DNA of 37,120 nucleotides, from positions 1 through 37,120 of the forward strand of contig JACAED010000025.1 of NCBI GenBank assembly GCA_013389025.1. Direction: 5' to 3'. Positions within the stretch are counted from its first letter, which is position 1; every line of letters starts with the position of its first letter. The DNA is from Hydrogenophilaceae bacterium. Its GTDB lineage: Bacteria; Pseudomonadota; Gammaproteobacteria; Burkholderiales; Thiobacillaceae. This document shows positions 24,302 through 32,138 of the stretch, piece after piece. Under the pieces are notes generated by a model that did no database searches, was not told the DNA's origin, and was given only the letters and a program-made list of their open reading frames with translations. A program made the position numbers and the translations under genes.

Positions 24302-26025
24302 GTTTCACCCTGCATGGCATCGGCGCCTCCGGCGGTATCGCCATTGGTCGTGCCCATCTTGCTTCGCCTTCGCGGGTAGAGGTTGCGCATTACTCCCTGC
24401 CGAATGACCAGATAGATTCCGAACTCAAGCGGTTTGACGAGGCTGTCGAACAGACCCGCACCGAGCTCCGCAACCTGCGATCACAAATACCCGCGAACGC
24501 ACCTGCCGAATTGCCGGCATTCCTTGACATGCATCTTTTGATACTCGACGACAACATGATCGACGAGGAGCCAAAGCGATTGATTCGTGAACAGCGATGC
24601 AATGCGGAATGGGCACTGACCCAGCAGATGGATGCGCTGGTCGCACGCTTCGAGGAAATCGAGGATCCCTACTTGCGTTCCAGACAGGAAGACGTCGTGC
24701 AGGTTGTACAGCGCGTGATCAAGGTACTGGTAGGACACCCCGGCCAGCTTCCCGCCGGTGTGGAGGGCGAGGAATGCGTTCTGGTCTCGCACGAACTGTC
24801 CCCGGCGGACATGATCCAGTTCAAGAACACGCGTTTTGCCGCTTTCATCACCGATCTTGGAGGCGCCACCTCACACACCGCCATCATGGCAAGAAGTCTG
24901 GGCATTCCTTCGGTCATGGCGCTGCATCAGGCCAGAAGCCTGATCAGGGATCACGAGTGGATCATTGTCGACGGACGTGAAGGTGTTGTCATCGTCGATC
25001 CCGACGAAAAAATTCTCGATGAGTACCGGCTTCGACAAGCCGCCTGGATCAAGGCCACTGAAAAATTAAAGAAACTCAAAACCAGCCGAGCCAAGACACT
25101 GGATGGAACCGATGTCGAGCTGTTTGCCAACATAGAACTGCCACAGGACCTGCCTGCAGTGCTCGAAACCGGCGCTCAGGGCATCGGGTTGTTCCGTAGC
25201 GAGTTCCTGTTCCTGAACCGTGATGACCTGCCCTCCGAGGAAGAGCAGTTCGAGGCATATAAATCGGTGGCTCAGGGCATGAAAGACAAGCCTGTCACCA
25301 TCCGCACACTTGATCTGGGTGCCGACAAACAGGCGCCCTGGGGACATACGGTTGCTGACAACCCGGCATTGGGCTTGCGCGCGATCAGGCTTTGCCTGGC
25401 CGAGCCACGTCTTTTTGAAACCCAGTTGCGAGCGATTCTCAGAGCCTCCGCTTTCGGCAAGGTGCGCATCCTGATACCCATGCTGGGGAATTTTTCCGAA
25501 TTGAAAGCCACCTTGCAGTTGATTGCCTCGACCAAGCAGGGGCTGCGCGAGGAGGGAATCAAATTCGACGAGCGCATTCCGGTCGGTGGCATGATCGAAA
25601 TTCCTGCGGCCGCATTGCTTGCCGAACAGTTCGCACGCCAGCTTGATTTCCTGTCCATCGGCACCAATGACCTGATCCAGTACACCCTGGCCATCGATCG
25701 TGCAGATGACTCCGTTGCCCATTTGTACGACCCGCTTCATCCAGCGGTGTTGGGCCTGATCCAGCACACCATTCGCAGTGGCCAGAAGGCCGGAAGACAC
25801 GTATCGATTTGCGGCGAAATGGCGGGTGACCCCCAACTCACACGGCTTCTGCTGGGTCTCGGCCTGCGGCATTTCTCCATGCAGCCTGCGAACATATTGG
25901 CCGTGAAACATCAGATTCTCGGCAGTCTTGTAGATGAAGTCACTGATCTCTCGTTGCCGCTGATCAGGAATACCGATCCCGAAAAGACTCCCGCCCTGCT
26001 GGCGAAACTGAACGGCAGATCATGA
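24298..26025 (+). CDS. ptsI: PTS enzyme I (phosphoenolpyruvate--protein phosphotransferase)
   Basis: It takes phosphate from phosphoenolpyruvate and passes it to HPr. The N-terminal domain begins LHGIGASGGIAIGRAHL; the active-site His is in LGGATSHTAIMARSLGIPSVM. The C-terminal PEP-binding barrel shows GIGLFRSEFLFL, IRTLDLGADK, NPALGLRAIRL, GGMIEIPAAAL, SIGTNDLIQYTLAIDR and SICGEMAGDP. The track begins at ATG 24286; GGAGG at 24289-24293 lies correctly for GTG 24298 (MSFTLHGIGASGG), so I use that, giving 575 residues. The stop overlaps the next gene's ATG (ATGA). Confidence 0.96.
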   Translation: MSFTLHGIGASGGIAIGRAHLASPSRVEVAHYSLPNDQIDSELKRFDEAVEQTRTELRNLRSQIPANAPAELPAFLDMHLLILDDNMIDEEPKRLIREQRCNAEWALTQQMDALVARFEEIEDPYLRSRQEDVVQVVQRVIKVLVGHPGQLPAGVEGEECVLVSHELSPADMIQFKNTRFAAFITDLGGATSHTAIMARSLGIPSVMALHQARSLIRDHEWIIVDGREGVVIVDPDEKILDEYRLRQAAWIKATEKLKKLKTSRAKTLDGTDVELFANIELPQDLPAVLETGAQGIGLFRSEFLFLNRDDLPSEEEQFEAYKSVAQGMKDKPVTIRTLDLGADKQAPWGHTVADNPALGLRAIRLCLAEPRLFETQLRAILRASAFGKVRILIPMLGNFSELKATLQLIASTKQGLREEGIKFDERIPVGGMIEIPAAALLAEQFARQLDFLSIGTNDLIQYTLAIDRADDSVAHLYDPLHPAVLGLIQHTIRSGQKAGRHVSICGEMAGDPQLTRLLLGLGLRHFSMQPANILAVKHQILGSLVDEVTDLSLPLIRNTDPEKTPALLAKLNGRS

Positions 26026-26639
26026 ATCGCCCCCATTACTGGGCGGCCGCCTGCAAAGACTTGTCGCGTTCCGATCCGGTCATGGCCCGGCTGATTTTGG
26101 ATTATCCGGAAGCAGGTTTGCGAAGCCGAGGCAATGCGTTCGAAACGCTGCTTCGCGCCATTGTCGGACAACAGATCTCCGTCAAGGCTGCCGACGCAGT
26201 CTGGGCCAGAATTTGTTCAGCCACGCCGGTTCAGCCGGAGAACATCGCATCCATGCCGGTCGAAGGCTTGCGTGCTTGCGGCCTGTCGCGCATGAAAGCC
26301 GAGTATGCAACGGATCTGGCTGCGCATTTTGTGGAAAACCGCATCAGGCCGAGAAGATGGGCTCGGATGGATGATGAGGCCATCATTGCAGAATTGATCG
26401 ACGTACGCGGCATCGGGCGCTGGACCGCGGAGATGTTTCTTATTTTTCACCTGTTACGGCCGAATGTCTGGCCGGTCGATGATCTTGGCCTGTTGAAAGC
26501 AATCGGCCTGCATTATGCAGGCGGGGAAAAAATCACCGGCAGTCTGGCAAAAACCCTGGGCGAACGATGGCAACCCTGGCGCACCGTTGCCACGTGGTAT
26601 TTGTGGCGCAGCCTAGACCCCGTGACTGTTGAATATTGA
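26022..26639 (+). CDS. DNA-3-methyladenine glycosylase II (AlkA-like HhH-GPD protein)
   Basis: A 205-residue base-excision glycosylase that removes alkylated purines. FETLLRAIVGQQISVKAADAVWARI is the conserved helical start, LIDVRGIGRWTAEMFLIFHL the helix-hairpin-helix, and VWPVDDLGLLKAIGL carries the catalytic Asp. W-rich QPWRTVATWYLWRSLD ends the domain. The N-terminal TBP-like domain of E. coli AlkA is absent, as in the shorter bacterial and yeast Mag types. It overlaps ptsI by 4 nt, so it is expressed with the PTS genes despite the unrelated function. It converges on grxD across 43 nt. Confidence 0.92.
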   Translation: MNRPHYWAAACKDLSRSDPVMARLILDYPEAGLRSRGNAFETLLRAIVGQQISVKAADAVWARICSATPVQPENIASMPVEGLRACGLSRMKAEYATDLAAHFVENRIRPRRWARMDDEAIIAELIDVRGIGRWTAEMFLIFHLLRPNVWPVDDLGLLKAIGLHYAGGEKITGSLAKTLGERWQPWRTVATWYLWRSLDPVTVEY

Positions 26640-26682
26640 AGCCTGAATCACCGGGCACCCAGCTGCCTTGCGGAAAAATTCT

Positions 26683-27003
26683 TCAGGCTGCCCGAGCATC
26701 CGCCAGCAGCTCCTGCAGTTCACCCTTCTGATACATCTCGGTCATGATATCCGAGCCGCCGATAAACTGCCCGTTGATGTAAAGCTGAGGAATGGTCGGC
26801 CAACTGGAAAATTCCTTGATGCCCTGGCGGATTTCCGGATCGGCCAGCACGTTGACTGCCAGATAGTTGCCGACGCCGCAGGCCTTGAGAATTCCGGCCG
26901 CGTTGGCCGAGAAACCGCATTGAGGAAACTGTGGTGTGCCTTTCATGTAAAGCACGACCTTGTTACTGGCGACCTGGTCACGAATGGTTTCTTGTGCGTT
27001 CAT
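26683..27003 (-). CDS. grxD: Monothiol glutaredoxin (Grx4 type)
   Basis: A 106-residue CGFS glutaredoxin that binds and transfers [2Fe-2S] clusters with glutathione. [24 protein letters not shown] holds the CGFS site, [22 protein letters not shown] the cis-Pro and glutathione contacts. AGGAG lies 7 nt before the ATG. In many betaproteobacteria grxD directly follows prmC; here a 3-kb cassette separates them, and the gene has its own strong promoter with an IscR-like site. Confidence 0.97.
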   Translation of the reverse strand: MNAQETIRDQVASNKVVLYMKGTPQFPQCGFSANAAGILKACGVGNYLAVNVLADPEIRQGIKEFSSWPTIPQLYINGQFIGGSDIMTEMYQKGELQELLADARAA

Positions 27004-27017
27004 GGCATTGCTCCTGC

Positions 27018-27069
27018 ATATCTTGAGTAATTTACTCGGGAATTATAAGGCTTCACTAATGTTCGTCAA
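27018..27069 (-). promoter_or_regulatory. grxD promoter with candidate IscR operator
   Basis: On the minus strand TTGACG (27069-27064), a 16-nt spacer and a consensus TATAAT (27047-27042) make one of the best sigma-70 promoters in the window. Directly downstream, over the expected start point, lies CCCGAGTAAATTACTCAAG with the perfect core GAGTAA-A-TTACTC (27037-27025). It resembles the E. coli type-1 IscR site (YYGACTRWWWYAGTCRR) at most positions. Control of a [2Fe-2S] glutaredoxin by IscR would make sense; no iscR is in the window. Confidence 0.55.
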
Positions 27070-28139
27070 GTTGGGGCTTCCCTGCGCGAGATCAATGCCT
27101 TGTGCAACAAATGCCGCGCCAGCATGAGCGGCGGCATGCGCAACCAGTGCGCGCGAACATACGCTGCAAGGCGTGCGGGGCGCATCAGCAGATCGCGACA
27201 GCTGTCATGATCGGGCCCCAATACCCTGTGAAAGACGGCATCCATCAATTTCAGAAGCGGCGGCTCGGCGCTCACAAGATCTGCATCGACCGTGGCAGGA
27301 ACCGGCGTCTTGAGAAAATGCCTTGCGTAACGCAAGGCATAAAACAATGGACGCGCGAGTTCCAGTTCAAGCGCGCGCCTCGGCAACATGTCCCAGAAAT
27401 TTCCATCCCGGCCAAAATACCTCAGCAACAGGTCCAAGTCAGACAAATCCCTCAAACCGTGCGGCAACTCCCCGTCGTGAAACAAGTGACACGCCGCATG
27501 CAGGACCATGTCCACGGGCTGAAGGACAAACAGTCCCGGTTCTCCCTTGACTGGTACCGCTTCACCCCTGAGTTTTACCGGATCGGGATGGTATCGGGCA
27601 GTGCGCGGCAGGATTGCATGATGCATGTCCACCACGCTGCCTCGTTTGAGATGCACCATGGGTGGAATCTCGTGCATCCATTGCCGATAGTAGCGTTCGT
27701 CATAGGCATCACCGGACTGGGCATGCCATCCTGCAAGCATCAATGCAGCTTCGGCCTGATTGATCGACTCGAAGGGCACCATGATGTCCACATCGCTGAA
27801 CATCCTTCCTCTGGAAGCCGGAAGTTCTGCCATCACATAAGCCGCCCCCTTCAGCAGGATGACAGGAATGTTCAACCCGGCAAGTGCCTCCCTGATCTGA
27901 CCGACTTCCCATCGTACGGCAATCTTCTGGCGATCCGACAGCACCTGCTCGGCTTTCAGATGCCAACGCACGGCTTGCGGGATGTCAGCTTCACCTTCCA
28001 ACCCGACCAGTGTTTCAGCCAGCCTGGCCAGCAGGCCGGCTCTCCGCGCCTGCCTGACCAGTAAATCCCAGTCAGCCAGTTTCAGCTGCACCACAACGTC
28101 CGGGTTGCTCAACACCTCGCTGGTCAGTGGAAGATTCAT
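27066..28139 (-). CDS. Nucleotidyltransferase family protein (PF14907-like) of the HprK-rel-A cassette
   Basis: A 357-residue protein with a minimal nucleotidyltransferase core: IPVILLKGAAYVMAELPASRGRMFSDVDIMVP, with R110, R112 and the metal-binding D116-x-D118. The C-terminal half is helical, with HHAILPRTARYHPDP and HGLRDLSDLDLLLRYFG, as in the uncharacterised NTP_transf_5 family. The nucleotide and acceptor are unknown. Homologues accompany HprK-like kinases in lasso-peptide clusters. Its ATG overlaps the kinase stop (ATGA), so the two proteins are probably made together. Confidence 0.88.
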   Translation of the reverse strand: MNLPLTSEVLSNPDVVVQLKLADWDLLVRQARRAGLLARLAETLVGLEGEADIPQAVRWHLKAEQVLSDRQKIAVRWEVGQIREALAGLNIPVILLKGAAYVMAELPASRGRMFSDVDIMVPFESINQAEAALMLAGWHAQSGDAYDERYYRQWMHEIPPMVHLKRGSVVDMHHAILPRTARYHPDPVKLRGEAVPVKGEPGLFVLQPVDMVLHAACHLFHDGELPHGLRDLSDLDLLLRYFGRDGNFWDMLPRRALELELARPLFYALRYARHFLKTPVPATVDADLVSAEPPLLKLMDAVFHRVLGPDHDSCRDLLMRPARLAAYVRAHWLRMPPLMLARHLLHKALISRREAPT

Positions 28140-29059
28140 GTGGTGGCTTTTTTTTCGTCAGCCAGCGAATTGAATATATGAACGGCATCAGGCAATGCGT
28201 GATACGTGAAATCGTAACACCGACATTGCCGGACCAGTTCGGTCCCTGCCAGGAACCCCCGCTCACCCAATTGGCTGTAGTTGAATGCGTTCTGGGCGAG
28301 ATAAATAAAGGTCTGAGCCTGCGACCTTGGCGTAAGCATTGCTTCGGCATCCTTTTGCCATTTTGGGAAAATGATCCAGCCAGGAGATGCGGGTTCCCGT
28401 TGTCGCCAAACGCTGTCTGCAGGCGGACGCAGATGGGCAACCATCCCCTTGGCGGTATCATGCGCCGCCACGCCTATGCGAGCCTCCCCGGAAAACTCGG
28501 CGATCACGGATATGGACTGGTTCTTGAGACTGACCGGCCGAGCCAGTGGATAGATCAAACCCGTGTCAGGATCGATCAGGGTCAATTCATCAGACAACAG
28601 GCGCCATCCCGACAAAACCAGTCCGGCACACAAGGTGCTTTTCCCCGAACCCGGTGGAGCCGGCAGGATGGCGACAAACCCGTTCCGCTCGACAACCGCA
28701 GCATGAATGATCAGCAAATGATTTGCATGGGTCGAGACACACCAGTTCATACCCCATTCGAGCATGGGGAATGCCTGGTCGACCGGCAAAGGGAGAAATG
28801 GCCTGAATCCATCGAAGGCAAAATTGGCCTGTCGAGAAACCCAGCGCCGGATGCCCTGTGAGCGCCCCACGCTGACATGAAAATCATGGAAATCCGACTC
28901 CCACAATTCAAATTGCCCATAGTGGAAAACCAGACCGTCCGCGACAGAGGGTATGTCGGATTGCACTCGAACCGTAAAGGGTCCTGTCCTGATGCCCAGC
29001 CCCCTGCCTTCCAGACGGGACTCAAGATCTTGCCGATCAACTTCAACCAGCCTCAACAA
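28136..29059 (-). CDS. HprK-related kinase A
   Basis: A 307-residue P-loop kinase of the HPr-kinase fold. The Walker A motif ILPAPPGSGKSTLCAGLV lies at about 133-142, preceded by HAAVVERNGFVA and followed by WRLLSDELTLIDPDTG, the equivalent of the HprK catalytic segment. The first 110 residues form a separate N-terminal domain. The HprK signature for Ser-HPr dephosphorylation is not evident, so I expect a different substrate, perhaps a peptide or protein tail. There is no ATG start; TTG 29059 (or TTG 29056) overlaps the PqqD-like gene by about 17 nt. It belongs to the family annotated as HprK-related kinase A (TIGR04352, from memory). Confidence 0.88.
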   Translation of the reverse strand: MLRLVEVDRQDLESRLEGRGLGIRTGPFTVRVQSDIPSVADGLVFHYGQFELWESDFHDFHVSVGRSQGIRRWVSRQANFAFDGFRPFLPLPVDQAFPMLEWGMNWCVSTHANHLLIIHAAVVERNGFVAILPAPPGSGKSTLCAGLVLSGWRLLSDELTLIDPDTGLIYPLARPVSLKNQSISVIAEFSGEARIGVAAHDTAKGMVAHLRPPADSVWRQREPASPGWIIFPKWQKDAEAMLTPRSQAQTFIYLAQNAFNYSQLGERGFLAGTELVRQCRCYDFTYHALPDAVHIFNSLADEKKATT

Positions 29060-29285
29060 TCATTCCCCACTCTAGAAACTGTGCATCAACGGCACTGATC
29101 ATTTGAGCCAATTCCTCCTTGTCAATTTCAGGGAAACTCTCGGCCAGTTGTGCATGCGTACGGCCCTCCAAACGGGCATTGGCAACCGGATTGAGGTAAT
29201 GCGTATTACCGGACAGGCAGTCAAATACAACCGCTTCCTCTCCATATCGCTGAACAAGAAAACGCCTGCTTTCAATGTCACTCAT
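29043..29285 (-). CDS. PqqD-like peptide chaperone of the HPr-rel-A system
   Basis: An 80-residue protein with the PqqD/RRE winged-helix plan: VFDCLSGNTHYLNPVANARLEGRTHAQLAESFPEIDKEELAQMISAVDAQFLEWGMIVEA. The strand-strand-helix start, the LNPVA turn and the final helix that carries a terminal strand are typical of domains that bind leader peptides. The track's longer frame includes a terminator and is not credible; ATG 29285 has GGAG upstream. It overlaps the kinase gene. Its presence suggests that the cassette acts on a ribosomally made peptide or protein. Confidence 0.87.
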   Translation of the reverse strand: MSDIESRRFLVQRYGEEAVVFDCLSGNTHYLNPVANARLEGRTHAQLAESFPEIDKEELAQMISAVDAQFLEWGMIVEAG

Positions 29286-29359
29286 GCTACTCAACTCCGG
29301 CTTACCGCTTCGGCTCTTGCAGGGAAGGATAGCAGGGAAACACCTGCATCCAGAAACAG

Positions 29360-29382
29360 AAAACCCGCCTGAGGCGGGTTTT
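29360..29382 (-). terminator. Intrinsic terminator between the Cys-rich gene and the pqqD-like gene
   Basis: A perfect 10-bp stem AAAACCCGCC / GGCGGGTTTT with a 3-nt loop. On the minus strand it follows the Cys-rich gene stop by about 32 nt and is followed by CTGTTTCTGG. It would cut most transcripts after the first gene, leaving lower read-through into pqqD-like, kinase and transferase genes. The stem is symmetrical and could also work on the plus strand. Confidence 0.85.
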
Positions 29383-29414
29383 GGCTTTCTTGCCTGGTTT
29401 GATATGCGACCCAA

Positions 29415-30032
29415 TCAGCCCTGCATTGATTGGCACCACTTGACGATATCCGCCGCATACCACTTGACTCCGGCCATGGGTGAACAATATCCCTGATTGG
29501 TGAACTCGTTCCATAAAGTCAGAAGTTTCGTCTCCGTACAAACCGAGCTGGGAATATGACCATACTTGATGTTCAACAAGGTAGCCGCACACTCCCTGCC
29601 AACCGGATCGGGCTTGGCCGTCCCGTTGGACCAGAACTGTCCGTTCATGACATCCTTGCAGGTCGGCCCGTTCTGGCCATAGTAACTGGTCTTGGTGCCG
29701 TAATTGCAATACGTGCCACGCTTGAATTTGTCGTGATAACAGACTTTGAGTTCTGGGCATTCCCAATCCGATTTGGTACACCAATGACTGGGCGGTTTGC
29801 CGGAGCAATAAGTCGGGGTACCGTGATGACTGGCAAAACCCAAACTATGAAATCCAGAAGGTGATTTGCAGATTTTCGTAGCCAGGACGGGCTGGCTCGC
29901 AAGTGTAAAAATTGCCGACACCCCCAGACTTGCACCGGTAAATTTCCGGCGGGAGGTGTCTACCATCTCCTGACGGTCAGCACCTGCAATGTCAGGATTA
30001 TCCTGATTTGTTTCCTTGTTTTCCATAATCAT
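29415..30032 (-). CDS. Tat-exported cysteine-rich protein of unknown function
   Basis: I do not recognise a family. The preferred start is ATG 30032 (MIMENKETNQDNPD), with ATG 30026 as alternative; the track start at 30098 lacks support. A hydrophilic leader of about 30 residues ends in SRRKFTGASLGVSAIFTLASQPVLA, a twin-arginine signal with an Ala-rich cleavage site. The mature part, about 150 residues, holds 11 cysteines and many Tyr/Trp/Gly (TYCNYGTKTSYYGQNG, SDWECPELKVCYHDKF) and ends in WCQSMQG. It heads the HprK-related cassette, 129 nt before the pqqD-like gene, with a terminator between. It is the most likely substrate of the cassette, by position only. Confidence 0.8.
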   Translation of the reverse strand: MIMENKETNQDNPDIAGADRQEMVDTSRRKFTGASLGVSAIFTLASQPVLATKICKSPSGFHSLGFASHHGTPTYCSGKPPSHWCTKSDWECPELKVCYHDKFKRGTYCNYGTKTSYYGQNGPTCKDVMNGQFWSNGTAKPDPVGRECAATLLNIKYGHIPSSVCTETKLLTLWNEFTNQGYCSPMAGVKWYAADIVKWCQSMQG

Positions 30033-30112
30033 GCTCAATACTTTGCAACCGGTATGGGTGTTGATCAAAATGGAGCAAATTCTACGCCAGTTCAACAAAG
30101 CCCATGAAATTT

Positions 30113-30147
30113 CAGGTCTATGCAGGTCATTGGTGTTGAACGACCTG
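30113..30147. repeat. Three CAGGTC units (two direct, one inverted) before the Cys-rich gene
   Basis: On the plus strand CAGGTC occurs at 30113-30118 and 30123-30128, and its inverse GACCTG at 30142-30147, all within the 137-nt gap between prmC and the Cys-rich gene. Two alternative hairpins can form on the minus strand. They may be an operator set, a weak terminator for prmC, or chance. There is no clear U-tract. Confidence 0.4.
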
Positions 30148-30169
30148 AATAAATGTGTCTTTTTGTAAG

Positions 30170-31021
30170 TTATTCCGACATTTTTGCCAAGGTCACACGT
30201 TCAATGTCACTTAGGTCCCTACGGGACTCGACTTCAGCATATCCGGACTTTTTCATCAAGGCCCTGACCTGTGCAGATTGGTCATAACCATGTTCCAGAA
30301 CGAGCAGCCCCTCCGATTTGAGGTGACTTTTTGCCTGCTCCACGATGCTCCTGATATGCGCCAGACCGAACTCCCTCGCAACCAGGGCGTTTCGGGGTTC
30401 GAATCTCACATCTCCCTGACGCAAATGGGGATCCATCGGAGAAATATAAGGCGGGTTGGCAACGATCATGTCGAATTTGCGCCCCGTTAAGGGTTCGAAC
30501 CAATTTCCATGAATAAACTCGACGACAGCATCCAGCTGTTGTGCGTTTTTCCTGGCCATTTCCAATGCCTTCAAGGAATTGTCGACAGCTGCCACTTTTG
30601 CCGTGGGACAGTTCAGTGCCAGAGTGATTGCAATACATCCACTGCCTGTTCCAAGATCGAGCAGATCGAGGGTATTGCGGCCCCGGCATTTTTCAAGCAC
30701 CAGTTCAACCAGCAGTTCGGTTTCCGGGCGCGGAATCAGCACGTCAGGTGTGATGGAGAACACCCTGCCAAAAAACTCCCTGTGCCCGAGAATGTATGCA
30801 ATCGGTTCTCCCGAAAGCCGGCGTTTCAACATGTCCTGAAAACCATTCTCCTCATGCGGTGCAAGGACATCCTGTTCGTGAGCCATCACCCAACTGGGAC
30901 TTTTGTTTGCAAGGGTGGCGAGCAACAGCCTGACTTCCATGCGTGCCGACTGCCTGTCAAGGCCCAGCACATCCATCAGTCGTGTTGCATCATGTTCAAC
31001 GTGCTCGCGAAACGTTTTCAA
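30170..31021 (-). CDS. prmC: Peptide chain release factor N5-glutamine methyltransferase
   Basis: It methylates the Gln of the GGQ motif in release factors 1 and 2. The 283-residue protein has an N-terminal helical domain, then [12 protein letters not shown], the SAM motif [17 protein letters not shown], and the catalytic [13 protein letters not shown]. The start is TTG 31021 overlapping the prfA stop (TTGA), so its synthesis is coupled to that of its substrate RF1. It is the last gene of hemA-prfA-prmC. Confidence 0.95.
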   Translation of the reverse strand: MKTFREHVEHDATRLMDVLGLDRQSARMEVRLLLATLANKSPSWVMAHEQDVLAPHEENGFQDMLKRRLSGEPIAYILGHREFFGRVFSITPDVLIPRPETELLVELVLEKCRGRNTLDLLDLGTGSGCIAITLALNCPTAKVAAVDNSLKALEMARKNAQQLDAVVEFIHGNWFEPLTGRKFDMIVANPPYISPMDPHLRQGDVRFEPRNALVAREFGLAHIRSIVEQAKSHLKSEGLLVLEHGYDQSAQVRALMKKSGYAEVESRRDLSDIERVTLAKMSE

Positions 31022-32097
31022 GTTTCTCCCAGTTCGGCCAGTTGCTCTGCGCGGTATTCCGAAGCCAGCGCATCCAGCAATTCGTCGAGATCACCCTGCA
31101 TGATGAAATCGATCTTGTAGAGTGTGAGGTTGATGCGGTGGTCCGTGACCCGGCCCTGTGGAAAATTGTAGGTGCGGATGCGTTCGGAGCGGTCGCCGCT
31201 GCCGATGAGCGACTTGCGTGTACTGGCAATGCCGGCCTGCTGTTCACGAAACTGCGCATCCTTGATACGCGCCGCCAGCACGGCCATGGCCTGGGCCTTG
31301 TTGCGGTGCTGCGAGCGGTCATCCTGGCATTCGACCACGATGCCGGTTGGCAGATGGGTAATGCGCACGGCGGAATCAGTCTTGTTGATATGCTGACCGC
31401 CCGCGCCGCTGGCGCGAAAGGTGTCGACGCGAATGTCCGCCGGGCTGATTTCGACCTCGCCAATTTCATCCACTTCCGGCATGACGGCAACTGTACAGGC
31501 GGAAGTATGAATGCGTCCCTGGGTTTCAGTCGCAGGAATACGCTGCACGCGATGGCCGCCAGATTCGAACTTCAGTCGCGAATACGCCCCAACGCCGACA
31601 ATGCGGGAAATGATTTCCCGATATCCGCCCAGTTCGGATTCATTCGCGGAAACGACCTCCACTTTCCAGCCTTGACGCTCGGCATAGCGCGAATACATGC
31701 GAAACAGGTCGCCTGCGAAAAGCGCTGATTCATCACCACCGGTTCCCGCACGGATTTCCAGGAAGACGTTCTTCTCGTCATTGGGGTCCTTTGGCAGCAG
31801 CGCCTTTTGCAGTTCAGACTCCAGGTGCGCCTGTAACTCGCGTGAAGCATCGATTTCTGACTGGGCGAAAGCCTTCATTTCCGGATCTTCCAGCAGCGCC
31901 TGGGCAGTGGACGCGTCCGCCTCCGACTGCCGATAAGCGTGATACAGCGCGACCACAGGCGTGAGTTCGGCATGCTCGCGGGACAGCTTCTTGTACTTTT
32001 CGATATCGGCAGTCGCGTCCTCGCGTGCAAGCAGATGATTGATTTCCTCCAGTCGTTCGGCAAGCTGGGACAGTTTGGTGGCAAGAGATGCTTTCAT
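31018..32097 (-). CDS. prfA: Peptide chain release factor 1
   Basis: It reads UAA and UAG stop codons and triggers peptide release. The GGQ loop appears in [21 protein letters not shown], and [21 protein letters not shown] holds the codon-recognition PAT tripeptide of RF1. The coiled N-terminal domain ([24 protein letters not shown]) is complete. The 359-residue length is normal; ATG 32097 begins MKASLATKL. It lies 41 nt after hemA, with a GC-rich hairpin in the gap. Confidence 0.97.
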   Translation of the reverse strand: MKASLATKLSQLAERLEEINHLLAREDATADIEKYKKLSREHAELTPVVALYHAYRQSEADASTAQALLEDPEMKAFAQSEIDASRELQAHLESELQKALLPKDPNDEKNVFLEIRAGTGGDESALFAGDLFRMYSRYAERQGWKVEVVSANESELGGYREIISRIVGVGAYSRLKFESGGHRVQRIPATETQGRIHTSACTVAVMPEVDEIGEVEISPADIRVDTFRASGAGGQHINKTDSAVRITHLPTGIVVECQDDRSQHRNKAQAMAVLAARIKDAQFREQQAGIASTRKSLIGSGDRSERIRTYNFPQGRVTDHRINLTLYKIDFIMQGDLDELLDALASEYRAEQLAELGET

Positions 32098-32119
32098 GGG
32101 AAATCAGGCAAGAAACCGG

Positions 32120-32137
32120 GCCTGGCTGCGGCCAGGC
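32120..32137 (-). other. GC-rich hairpin between hemA and prfA
   Basis: GCCTGGC and GCCAGGC pair perfectly around a 4-nt loop in the 41-nt gap after the hemA stop. On the minus strand it is followed by CCGGTTTCTTGCC, a weak T-rich stretch. It may attenuate or protect the transcript; a full terminator is doubtful since prfA depends on this operon. Confidence 0.35.
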
Positions 32138-32138
32138 T

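Noticed and set aside
28136-29059. The kinase as the HPr kinase/phosphorylase acting on the ptsH product in this window
   Set aside because: It sits in a PqqD/transferase cassette, lacks the recognisable HprK phosphorylase signature, and is not linked to the PTS genes; a canonical hprK would be expected elsewhere.
29043-29414. Longer 123-aa form of the PqqD-like protein
   Set aside because: The extension covers an intrinsic terminator and lacks family resemblance; ATG 29285 has a ribosome site and gives the normal PqqD length.
28136-30032. A complete lasso-peptide cluster
   Set aside because: No asparagine-synthetase-like cyclase, transglutaminase-like leader peptidase or short precursor is present; only the tailoring-type genes are.
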